Assembly: GCF_051020975.1 (NCBI RefSeq)
Contig: NW_027478166.1
Location: forward strand, 2,419,501 to 2,483,500
From: Osmia lignaria lignaria
Taxonomy: Eukaryota; Arthropoda; Insecta; Hymenoptera; Megachilidae
Length of the DNA: 64,000 bases
Direction of reading: 5' to 3'
Shown piece by piece: positions 51,226-62,172 of this stretch (its first letter is position 1; each line of letters begins with the position of its first letter). Position numbers and translations under genes: made by a program. Below the pieces are notes generated by a model. It had not been told where the DNA came from. It saw only the letters and a list, made by a program, of their open reading frames with translations, and did not search any database.

Positions 51226-51546
51226 TCAGACGCGTAGTTCTCGAGATATATCAAGATATTTAAAAGTTCCGAAGCCGCACCAACATAATAGAGATACTGA
51301 AACACCGTGGCCCCTTTCTTTGAGATAACTCTGCACTATTGCGAGCTGCAAATGCCACTTCCAGCTTAGCTGTGCAGAAGAAGAACAACAAGAAGAAGAA
51401 ATATCTCGAAATATGTCCGTCAGGCCCCTTCCCTTGAGATAAATCTGCAAATATCTCGGAAACGAAGCGAGCTATGGCAAAATGTTAACAGACTTTTTTG
51501 TAGAGAATTAAGTTTCCTACTTTTTATGTTCTATGATATTTTTTGA
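51226..51546 (+). repeat. 321-bp monomer, deletion type 2
   Basis: Copy of 48007-48327 in the second 10-monomer unit, with the same deletion (about 51493) and the same private variants. Confidence 0.92.
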
Positions 51547-54108
51547 TCAGACGCGTAGTTCTCGAGATATATCAAGATATTTAAAAGTTCCGAAGCCGCA
51601 CCAACATAATAGAGATACAGAAACACCGTGGCCCCTTTCTTTGAGATAACTCTGCACTAGTGCGAGCCGCAAATGCCACTTCCAGCTTAGCTGTGCAGAA
51701 GAAGAGCAACAAGAAGAAGAAATATCTCGAAATATGTCCGTCAGGCCCCTTACCTTGAGATAAATCTGCAAATGTCTCGGAAACGAAGCGAGCTATGGCA
51801 AAATGTTAAGAGACCTTTTTTGTAGAGAATTACGTTTCCTACTTTTTATCTTCTATGATATTTTCTGATCAGATGCGTAGTTCTCGAGATATATCAAGAT
51901 ATTTAAAAGTTCCGAAGCCGCACCAACATAATAGAGATACAGAAACACCGTGGCCCCTTTCGTTGAGATAACTCTGCACTATTGCGAGCCGCAAATGCCA
52001 CTTCCAGCTTAGCTGTGCAGAAGAAGAACAACAAGAAGAAGAAATATCTCGAAATATGTCCGTCAGGCCCCTTCCCTTGAGATAAATCTGCGAATATCTC
52101 GGAAACGAAGCGAGCTATGGCAAAATGTTAAGAGACCTTTTTTGTAGAGAATTAAGTTTCCTACTTTTTATGTTCTATGATATTTTTTGATCAGATGCGT
52201 AGTTCTCGAGATATATCAAGATATTCAAAAGTTCCGAAGCCGCACCAACATAATAGAGATACAGAAACACCGTGGCCCCTTTCTTTGAGATAACTCTGCA
52301 CTATTGCGAGCTGCAAATGCCACTTCCAGCTTAGCTGTGCAGAGGAAGAACAACAAGAAGAAGAAATATCTCGAAATATGTCCGTCAGGCCAGTTCCTTT
52401 GAGCTGAATCTGCAAATATCTCGGAAACGAAGCGAGCTATGGCAAAATGTTAAGAGACCTTTTTTGTAGCGAATTAAGTTTCCTACTTTTTATGTTCAAT
52501 GATATTTTTTGATCAGATGCGTAGTTCTCGAGATATATCAAGATATTTAAAAGTTCCGAAGCCGCACCAACATAATAGAGATACAGAAACACCGTGGCCC
52601 CTTTCTTTCAGATAGCTATGCACTATTGCGAGCTGCAAATGCCTCTTCCAGCTTAGCTGTGCAGAAGAAGAACAACAAGAAGAAGAAATATCTCGAAATA
52701 TGTCCGTCAGGCCCCTTCCCTTGAGATAAATCTGCAAATGTCTCGGAAACGAAGCGAGCTATGGCAAAATGTTAAGAGACCTTTTTTGTAGAGAATTACG
52801 TTTCCTACTTTTTATCTTCTATGATATTTTCTGATCAGATGCGTAGTTCTCGAGATATATCAAGATATTTAAAAGTTCCGAAGCCGCACCAACATAATAG
52901 AGATACAGAAACACCGTGGCCCCTTTCGTTGAGATAACTCTGCACTATTGCGAGCCGCAAATGCCACTTCCAGCTTAGCTGTGCAGAAGAAGAACAACAA
53001 GAAGAAGAAATATCTCGAAATATGTCCGTCAGGCCCCTTCCCTTGAGATAAATCTGCAAATATCTCGGAAACGAAGCGAGCTATGGCAAAATGTTAAGAG
53101 ACCTTTTTTGTAGAGAATTAAGTTTCCTACTTTTTATGTTCTATGATATTTTTTGATCAGATGCGTAGTTCTCGAGATATATCAAGATATTCAAAAGTTC
53201 CGAAGCCGCACCAACATAATAGAGATACAGAAACACCGTGGCCCCTTTCTTTGAGATAACTCTGCACTATTGCGAGCTGCAAATGCCACTTCCAGCTTAG
53301 CTGTGCAGAGGAAGAACAACAAGAAGAAGAAATATCTCGAAATATGTCCGTCAGGCCAGTTCCTTTGAGCTGAATCTGCAAATATCTCGGAAACGAAGCG
53401 AGCTATGGCAAAATGTTAAGAGACCTTTTTTGTAGCGAATTAAGTTTCCTACTTTTTATGTTCAATGATATTTTTTGATCAGATGCGTAGTTCTCGAGAT
53501 ATATCAAGATATTTAAAAGTTCCGAAGCCGCACCAACATAATAGAGATACAGAAACACCGTGGCCCCTTTCTTTCAGATAGCTATGCACTATTGCGAGCT
53601 GCAAATGCCTCTTCCAGCTTAGCTGTGCAGAAGAAGAACAACAAGAAGAAGAAATATCTCGAAATATGTCCGTCAGGCCCCTTCCCTTGAGATAAATCTG
53701 CAAATATCTCGGAAACGAAGAGAGCTATGGCAAAATGTTAAGAGACCTTTTTTGTAGAGAATTAGGTTTCCTACTTTTTATGTTCTATGATATTTTTTGA
53801 TCAGATGCGTAGTTCTCGAGATATATCAAGATATTTAAAAGTTCCGAAGCCGCACCAACATAATAGAGATACAGAAACACCGTGGCCCCTTTCGTTGAGA
53901 TAACTCTGCACTAGTGCGAGCCGCAAATGCCACTTCCAGCTTAGCTGTGCAGAAGAAGAACAACAAGAAGAAGAAATATCTCGAAATATGTCCGTCAGGC
54001 CCCTTCCCTTGAGATAAATCTGCAAATATCTCGGAAACGAAGCGAGCTATGGCAAAATGTTAAGAGACCTTTTTTGTAGAGAATTAAGTTTCCTACTTTG
54101 TATGTTCT

Positions 54109-54444
54109 ATGATATTTTTTGATCAGACGCGTAGTTCTCGAGATATATCAAGATATTTAAAAGTTCCGAAGCCGCACCAACATAATAGAGATACAGAAAC
54201 ACCGTGGCCCCTTTCTTTAAAATATCTCTGCACTATTGCGAGCTGCAAATGCCACTTCCAGCTTAGCTGCGCAGAAGAAGAACAACAAGAAGAAGAAATA
54301 TCTCGAAATATGTCCGTCAGGCCCCTTCCCTTGAGATATATCTGCAAATATCTCGGAAACGAAGCGAGCTATGGCAAAATGTTAAGAGACCTTTTTTGTA
54401 GAGAATTGAGTTTCCTACTTTTTATGTTCTATGATATTTTTTGA
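54109..54444 (+). other. 111-codon open frame longer than the monomer (doubtful)
   Basis: This frame starts on ATG in 'ctatgatattt' and runs 336 bp, 14 bp longer than the repeat, ending at the TGA of 'tttttgatcag' in the next monomer. In the consensus it stops after about 38 codons at TAA in 'gagataactc'. Here that stop is lost ('aaaatatctc'), and a second is lost where 'gagataaatc' became 'gagatatatc'. The peptide has a Glu/Gln-rich centre from the trinucleotide tract and no recognisable domain. I regard it as chance read-through. Confidence 0.35.
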
Positions 54445-55732
54445 TCAGATGCGTAGTTCTCGAGATATATCAAGATATTTAAAAGTTAAGAAGCCGCACC
54501 AACATAATAGAGATACAGAAACACCGTGGCCCCTTTCTTTGAGATAACTCTGCACTATTGCGAGCTGCAAATGCCACTTCCAGCTTAGCTGTGCAGAAGA
54601 AGAACAACAAGAAGAAGAAATATCACGAAATATGTCCGTTAGGCCCATTCCCTTGAGATAAATCTGCAAATATCTCGGAAACGAAGCGAGCTATGGCAAA
54701 ATGTTAAGAGACCTTTTTTGTAGCGAATTAAGTTTCCTACTTTTTATGTTCTATGATATTTTTTGATCAGATGCGTAGTTCTCGAGATATATCAAGATAT
54801 TTAAAAGTTCCGAAGCCGCACCAACATAATAGAGATACAGAAACACCGTGGCCCCTTTCTTTCAGATAGCTATGCACTATTGCGAGCTGCAAATGCCTCT
54901 TCCAGCTTAGCTGTGCAGAAGAAGAACAACAAGAAGAAGAAATATCTCGAAATATGTCCGTCAGGCCCCTTCCCTTGAGATAAATCTGCAAATATCTCGG
55001 AAACGAAGAGAGCTATGGCAAAATGTTAAGAGACCTTTTTTATAGAGAATTAGGTTTCCTACTTTTTATGTTCTATGATATTTTTTGATCAGATGCGTAG
55101 TTCTCGAGATATATCAAGATATTTAAAAGTTCCGAAGCCGCACCAACATAATAGAGATACAGAAACACCGTGGCCCCTTTCTTTGAGATAACTCTGCACT
55201 ATTGCGAGCTGTAAATGCCACTTCCAGTTAAGCTGTGCAGAAGAAGAACAACAAGAAGAAGAAATATCTCGAAATATGTCCGTCAGGCCCCTTCCCTTGA
55301 GATATATCTGCAAATATCTCGGAAACGAAGCGAGCTATGGCAAAATGTTAAGAGACCTTTTTTGTAGAGAATTATGTTTCCTACAATTTATGTTCTATGA
55401 TATTTTTTGTTCAGAAGCGTAGTTTTCGAGATATATCGAGATATTTAAAAGTTCCGAAGCCGCACCAACATAATAGAGATACAGAAACACCGTGGCCCCT
55501 TTCGTTGAGATAACTCTGCACTAGTGCGAGCCGCAAATGCCACTTCCAGCTTAGCTGTGCAGAAGAAGAACAACAAGAAGAAGAAATATCTCGAAATATG
55601 TCCGTCAGGCCCCTTCCCTTGAGATAAATCTGCAAATATCTCGGAAACGAAGCGAGCTATGGCAAAATGTTAAGAGACCTTTTTTGTAGAGAATTAAGTT
55701 TCCTACTTTGTATGTTCTATGATATTTTTTGA
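54123..55732 (+). repeat. Five-monomer unit (1,610 bp)
   Basis: Order: a 'tttaaaatatctctg' monomer (54123), an 'aaagttaagaagcc' monomer (54445), a 'tttcagatagctatg' monomer (54767), a 'gagctgtaaatg/ccagttaagctg' monomer (55089) and a 'tttttgttcagaagcg' monomer (55411). The first two recur as a pair at 55733 and 57021. The last three resemble 59275-60240. Confidence 0.85.
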
Positions 55733-56054
55733 TCAGACGCGTAGTTCTCGAGATATATCAAGATATTTAAAAGTTCCGAAGCCGCACCAACATAATAGAG
55801 CTACAGAAACACCGTGGCCCCTTTCTTTAAAATATCTCTGCACTATTGCGAGCTGCAAATGCCACTTCCAGCTTAGCTGCGCAGAAGAAGAACAACAAGA
55901 AGAAGAAATATCTCGAAATATGTCCGTCAGGCCCCTTCCCTTGAGATATATCTGCAAATATCTCGGAAACGAAGCGAGCTATGGCAAAATGTTAAGAGAC
56001 CTTTTTTGTAGAGAATTGAGTTTCCTACTTTTTATGTTCTATGATATTTTTTGA
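55719..56054 (+). other. 111-codon open frame, copy 2 (doubtful)
   Basis: Repeat-unit copy of the frame at 54109 with one noticed residue change (Asp to Ala, from 'gagctacag'). The same two stop codons are lost. Confidence 0.33.
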
Positions 56055-57020
56055 TCAGATGCGTAGTTCTCGAGATATATCAAGATATTTAAAAGTTAAG
56101 AAGCCGCACCAACATAATAGAGATACAGAAACACCGTGGCCCCTTTCTTTGAGATAACTCTGCACTATTGCGAGCTGCAAATGCCACTTCCAGCTTAGCT
56201 GTGCAGAAGAAGAACAACAAGAAGAAGAAATATCACGAAATATGTCCGTTAGGCCCCTTCCCTTGAGATAAATCTGCAAATATCTCGGAAACGAAGCGAG
56301 CTATGGCAAAATGTTAAGAGACCTTTTTTGTAGCGAATTAAGTTTCCTACTTTTCATGTTCTATGATATTTTTTGATCAGATGCGTAGTTCTCGAGATAT
56401 ATCAAGATATTTAAAAGTTCCAAAGCCGCACCAACATAATAGAGATACAGAAACACCGTGGCCCCTTTCTTTGAGATGACTCTGCACTATTGCGAGCTGC
56501 AAATGCCACTTCCAGCTTAGCTGTGCAGAAGAAGAACAACAAGAAGAAGAAATATCTCGAAATATGTCCGTCAGGCCCCTTCCCTTGAGATAAATCTGCA
56601 AATATCTCGGAAACGAAGAGAGCTATGGCAAAATGATAAGAGACCTTTTTTGTAGAGAATTAAGTTTCCTACTTTTTATGTTCTAGGATATTTTTTGATC
56701 AGATGCGTAGTTCTCGAGATATATCAAGATATTTAAAAGTTCCGAAGCCGCACCAACATAATAGAGATACAGAAACACCGTGGCCCCTTTCTTTGAGATA
56801 ACTCTGCACTATTGCGAGCTGCAAATGCCACTTCCAGCTTAGCTGTGCAGAGGAAGAACAACAAGAAGAAGAAATATCTCGAAATATGTCCGTCAGGCCC
56901 CTTCCCTTGAGATAAATCTGCAAATATCTCGGAAACGAAGCGAGCTATGGCAAAATGTTAAGAGACCTTTCTTGTAGAGAATTAAGTTTCCTACTTTGTA
57001 TGTTGTATGATATTTTTTGA
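55733..57020 (+). repeat. Four-monomer unit, copy 1 (1,288 bp)
   Basis: Starts with the same monomer pair as 54123/54445, followed by 56377 ('gaagagagct' with 'aaaatgataagag') and 56699 ('gtgcagagg'). The same four-type order follows at 57021. Private changes include 'gagctacag' near 55798, 'gttccaaagcc' near 56417 and 'gagatgactc' near 56473. Confidence 0.85.
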
Positions 57021-57342
57021 TCAGACGCGTAGTTCTCGAGATATATCAAGATATTTAAAAGTTCCGAAGCCGCACCAACATAATAGAGATACAGAAACAC
57101 CGTGGCCCCTTTCTTTAAAATATCGCTGCACTATTGCGAGCTGCAAATGCCACTTCCAGCTTAGCTGCGCAGAAGAAGAACAACAAGAAGAAGAAATATC
57201 TCGAAATATGTCCGTCAGGCCCCTTCCCTTGAGATATATCTGCAAATATATCGGAAACGAAGCGAGCTATGGCAAAATCTTAAGAGACCTTTTTTGTAGA
57301 GAATTGAGTTTCCTACTTTTTATGTTCTATGATATTTTTTGA
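57007..57342 (+). other. 111-codon open frame, copy 3 (doubtful)
   Basis: Copy of the frame at 54109 with a few residue changes ('aatatcgctgc', 'aaatatatcgg', 'aaaatcttaag'). It remains open along its full length. Confidence 0.33.
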
Positions 57343-58308
57343 TCAGATGCGTAGTTCTCGAGATATATCAAGATATTTAAAAGTTAAGAAGCCGCACCAA
57401 CATAATAGAGATACAGAAACACCGTGGCCCCTTTCTTTGAGATAACTCTGCACTATTGCGAGCTGCAAATGCCACTTCCAGCTTAGCTGTGCAGAAGAAG
57501 AACAACAAGAAGAAGAAATATCACGAAATATGTCCGTTAGGCCCCTTCCCTTGAGATAAATCTGCAAATATCTCGGAAACGAAGCGAGCTATGGCAAAAT
57601 GTTAAGAGACCTTTTTTGTAGCGAATTAAGTTTCCTACTTTTTATGTTCTATGATATTTTTTGATCAGATGCGTAGTTCTCGAGATATATCAAGATATTT
57701 AAAAGTTCCGAAGCCGCACCAACATAATAGAGATACAGAAACACCGTGGCCCCTTTCTTTGAGATAACTCTGCACTATTGCGAGCTGCAAATGCCACTTC
57801 CAGCTTAGCTGTGCAGAAGAAGAACAACAAGAAGAAGAAATATCTCGAAATATGTCCGTCAGGCCCCTTCCCTTGAGATAAATCTGCAAATATCTCGGAA
57901 ACGAAGAGAGCTATGGCAAAATGATAAGAGACCTTTTTTGTAGAGAATTAAGTTTCCTACTTTTTATGTTCTATGATATTTTTTGATCAGATGCGTAGTT
58001 CTCGAGATATATCAAGATATTTAAAAGTTCCGAAGCCGCACCAACATAATAGAGATACAGAAACACCGTGGCCCCTTTCTTTGAGATAACTCTGCACTAT
58101 TGCGAGCTGCAAATGCCACTTCCAGCTTAGCTGTGCAGAGGAAGAACAACAAGAAGAAGAAATATCTCGAAATATGTCCGTCAGGCCAGTTCCTTTGAGC
58201 TGAATCTGCAAATATCTCGGAAACGAAGCGAGCTATGGCAAAATGTTAAGAGACGTTTTTTGTAGAGAATTATGTTTCCTACAATTTATGTTCTATGATA
58301 TTTTTTGA
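57021..58308 (+). repeat. Four-monomer unit, copy 2 (1,288 bp)
   Basis: Same order as 55733-57020. The fourth monomer (57987) carries the 'ccagttcctttgagctg' variant of the Q type instead of 'ccccttcccttgag', so this end of the unit has been exchanged with a different monomer. Private variants include 'aatatcgctgc' near 57119 and 'aaatatatcgg' near 57244. Confidence 0.83.
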
Positions 58309-60240
58309 TTAGAAGCGTAGTTTTCGAGATATATCGAGATATTTAAAAGTTCCGAAGCCGCACCAACATAATAGAGATACAGAAACACCGTGGCCCCTTT
58401 CTTTGAGATAACTCTGCACTAGTGCGAGCCGCAAATGCCACTTCCAGCTTAGCTGTGCAGAACAAGAACAACAAGAAGAAGAAATATCTCGAAATATGTC
58501 CGTCAGGCCCCTTCCCTTGAGATAAATCTGCAAATATCTCGGAAACGAAGCGAGCTATTGCAAAATGTTAAGAGACCTTTTTTGTAGAGAATTGAGTTTC
58601 CTACTTTTTATGTTCTATGATATTTTTTGATCAGATGCGTAGTTCTCGAGATATATCAAGATATTTAAAAGTTCCGAAGCCGCACCAACATAATAGAGAT
58701 ACAGAAACACCGTGGCCCCTTTCGTTGAGATAACTCTGCACTATTGCGAGCCGCAAATGCCACTTCCAGCTTAGCTGTGCAGAAGAAGAACAACAAGAAG
58801 AAGAAATATCTCGAAATATGTCCGTCAGGCCCCTTCCCTTGAGATAAATCTGCAAATATCTCGGAAACGAAGCGAGCTATGGCAAAATGTTAAGAGACCT
58901 TTTTTGTAGAGAATTAAGTTTCCTACTTTTTATGTTCTATGATATTTTTTGATCAGATGCGTAGTTCTCGAGATATATCAAGATATTCAAAAGTTCCGAA
59001 GCCGCACCAACATAATAGAGATACAGAAACACCGTGGCCCCTTTCTTTGAGATAACTCTGCACTATTGCGAGCTGCAAATGCCACTTCCAGCTTAGCTGT
59101 GCAGAGGAAGAACAACAAGAAGAAGAAATATCTCGAAATATGTCCGTCAGGCCAGTTCCTTTGAGCTGAATCTGCAAATATCTCGGAAACAAAGCGAGCT
59201 ATGGCAAAATGTTAAGAGACCTTTTTTGTAGCGAATTAAGTTTCCTACTTTTTATGTTCTATGATATTTTTTGATCAGATGCGTAGTTCTCGAGATATAT
59301 CAAGATATTTAAAAGTTCCGAAGCCGCACCAACATAATAGAGATACAGAAACACCGTGGCCCCTTTCTTTCAGATAGCTATGCACTATTGCGAGCTGCAA
59401 ATGCCTCTTCCAGCTTAGCTGTGCAGAAGAAGAACAACAAGAAGAAGAAATATCTCGAAATATGTCCGTCAGGCCCCTTCCCTTGAGATAAATCTGCAAA
59501 TATCTCGGAAACGAAGAGAGCTATGGCAAAATGTTAAGAGACCTTTTTTGTAGAGAATTAGGTTTCCTACTTTTTATGTTCTATGATATTTTTTGATCAG
59601 ATGCGTAGTTCTCGAGATATATCAAGATATTTAAAAGTTCCGAAGCCGCACCAACATAATAGAGATACAGAAACACCGTGGCCCCTTTCTTTGAGATAAC
59701 TCTGCACTATTGCGAGCTGTAAATGCCACTTCCAGTTAAGCTGTGCAGAAGAAGAACAACAAGAAGAAGAAATATCTCGAAATATGTCCGTCAGGCCCCT
59801 TCCCTTGAGATATATCTGCAAATATCTCGGAAACGAAGCGAGCTATGGCAAAATGTTAAGAGACCTTTTTTGTAGAGAATTATGTTTCCTACAATTTATG
59901 TTCTATGATATTTTTTGTTCAGAAGCGTAGTTTTCGAGATATATCGAGATATTTAAAAGTTCCGAAGCCGCACCAACATAATAGAGATACAGAAACACCG
60001 TGGCCCCTTTCTTTGAGATAACTCTGCACTATTGCGAGCTGCAAATGCCACTTCCAGCTTAGCTGTGCAGAGGAAGAACAACAAGAAGAAGAAATATCTC
60101 GAAATATGTCCGTCAGGCCAGTTCCTTTGAGCTGAATCTGCAAATATCTCGGAAACGAAGCGAGCTATGGCAAAATGTTAAGAGACGTTTTTTGTAGAGA
60201 ATTATGTTTCCTACAATTTATGTTCTATGATATTTTTTGA
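58309..60240 (+). repeat. Six-monomer unit, divergent version (1,932 bp)
   Basis: Order: a 'gattagaagcg/agaacaagaac' monomer (58309), an R-Q-S module (58631, 58953, 59275), then 59597 ('ccagttaagctg') and 59919. It is related to the next two six-monomer units but has a different monomer order: they place an 'aaagttaagaagcc' monomer second. Confidence 0.8.
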
Positions 60241-60548
60241 TTAGAAACGTAGTTTTCGAGATATATCGAGATATTTAAAAGTTCCGAAGCCGCACCAACA
60301 TAATAGAGATACAGAAACACCGTGGCCCCATTCTTTGAGATAACTCTGCACTAGTGCGAGCCGCAAATGCCACTTCCAGCTTAGCTGTGCAGAACAAGAA
60401 CAACAAGAAGAAGAAATATCTCGAAATATGTCCGTCAGGCCCCTTCCCTTGAGATAAATCTGCAAATATCTCGGAAACGAAGCGAGCTATTGCAAAATGT
60501 TAAGAGACCTTTTTTGTAGAGAATTGAGTTTCCTACTTTTTATGTTCT

Positions 60549-60884
60549 ATGATATTTTTTGATCAGATGCGTAGTTCTCGAGATATATCAAGATATTTAA
60601 AAGTTAAGAAGCCGCACCAACATAATAGAGATACAGAAACACCGTGGCCCCTTTCTTTGAGATATCTCTGCACTATTGCGAGCTGCAAATGCCACTTCCA
60701 GCTTAGCTGCGCAGAAGAAGAACAACAAGAAGAAGAAATATCTCGAAATATGTCCGTCAGGCCCCTGCCCTTGAGATATATCTGCAAATATCTCGGAAAC
60801 GAAGCGAGCTATGGCAAAATGTTAACAGACCTTTTTTGTAGAGAATTATGTTTCCTACAATTTATCTTCTATGATATTTTTTGA
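60549..60884 (+). other. 111-codon open frame in hybrid monomer (doubtful)
   Basis: Same length and frame as 54109, but the first stop is lost through 'gagatatctc' instead of 'aaaatatctc', in a monomer with 'aaagttaagaagcc'. Confidence 0.33.
60563..60884 (+). repeat. Hybrid monomer
   Basis: The left part has 'aaagttaagaagcc' of the 54445 type. The right part has 'gatatctctgc', 'agctgcgcag' and 'gagatatatc' of the 54123 type, plus 'ccctgccc'. The copy at 62495 is the same. The parental types are normally neighbours in the opposite order, so gene conversion or a second exchange is likely. Confidence 0.7.
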
Positions 60885-62172
60885 TCAGATGCGTAGTTCT
60901 CGAGATATATCAAGATATTTAATAGTTCCGAAGCCGCACCAACATAATAGAGATACAGAAACACCGTGGCCCCTTTCGTTGAGATAACTCTGCACTATTG
61001 CGAGCCGCAAATGCCACTTCCAGCTTAGCTGTGCAGAAGAAGAACAACAAGAAGAAGAAATATCTCGAAATATGTCCGTCAGGCCCCTTCCCTTGAGATA
61101 AATCTGCAAATATCTCGGAAACGAAGCGAGCTATGGCAAAATGTTAAGAGACCTTTTTTGTAGAGAATTAAGTTTCCTACTTTTTATGTTCTATGATATT
61201 TTTTGATCAGATGCGTAGTTCTCGAGATATATCAAGATATTCAAAAGTTCCGAAGCCGCACCAACATAATAGAGATACAGAAACACCGTGGCCCCTTTCT
61301 TTGAGATAACTCTGCACTATTGCGAGCTGCAAATGCCACTTCCAGCTTAGCTGTGCAGAGGAAGAACAACAAGAAGAAGAAATATCTCGAAATATGTCCG
61401 TCAGGCCAGTTCCTTTGAGCTGAATCTGCAAATATCTCGGAAACAAAGCGAGCTATGGCAAAATGTTAAGAGACCTTTTTTGTAGCGAATTAAGTTTCCT
61501 ACTTTTTATGTTCTATGATATTTTTTGATCAGATGCGTAGTTCTCGAGATATATCAAGATATTTAAAAGTTCCGAAGCCGCACCAACATAATAGAGATAC
61601 AGAAACACCGTGGCCCCTTTCTTTCAGATAGCTATGCACTATTGCGAGCTGCAAATGCCTCTTCCAGCTTAGCTGTGCAGAAGAAGAACAACAAGAAGAA
61701 GGAATATCTCGAAATATGTCCGTCAGGCCCCTTCCCTTGAGATAAATCTGCAAATATCTCGGAAACGAAGAGAGCTATGGCAAAATGTTAAGAGACCTTT
61801 TTTGTAGAGAATTAGGTTTCCTACTTTTTATGTTCTATGATATTTTTTGATCAGATGCGTAGTTCTCGAGATATATCAAGATATTTAAAAGTTCCGAAGC
61901 CGCACCAACATAATAGAGATACAGAAACACCGTGGCCCCTTTCTTTGAGATAACTCTGCACTATTGCGAGCTGCAAATGCCACTTCCAGCTTAGCTGTGC
62001 AGAGGAAGAACAACAAGAAGAAGAAATATCTCGAAATATGTCCGTCAGGCCAGTTCCTTTGAGCTGAATCTGCAAATATCTCGGAAACGAAGCGAGCTAT
62101 GGCAAAATGTTAAGAGACGTTTTTTGTAGAGAATTATGTTTCCTACAATTTATGTTCTATGATATTTTTTGA

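Larger units (their letters stand above)
50904..54122 (+). repeat. 10-monomer higher-order repeat, copy 2 (3,219 bp)
   Basis: Tandem copy of the preceding block with no difference noticed outside the junction monomer. Monomer 50904 is the junction: its left part matches 54123 ('tttaaaatatctctg') and its right part matches 47685 ('atatcacgaaat', 'ccgttagg', 'tagcgaattaag'). The crossover therefore fell between about 51015 and 51082. Confidence 0.9.
60241..62172 (+). repeat. Six-monomer higher-order repeat, copy 1 (1,932 bp)
   Basis: Order: 60241 ('gattagaaacg', 'ggccccattctttg', 'gctattgcaaaatg'), 60563 (hybrid), an R-Q-S module at 60885 ('atttaatagttcc'), 61207 and 61529 ('gaaggaatatc'), then 61851. 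The first five monomers recur at 62173 without any difference noticed. Confidence 0.9.
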
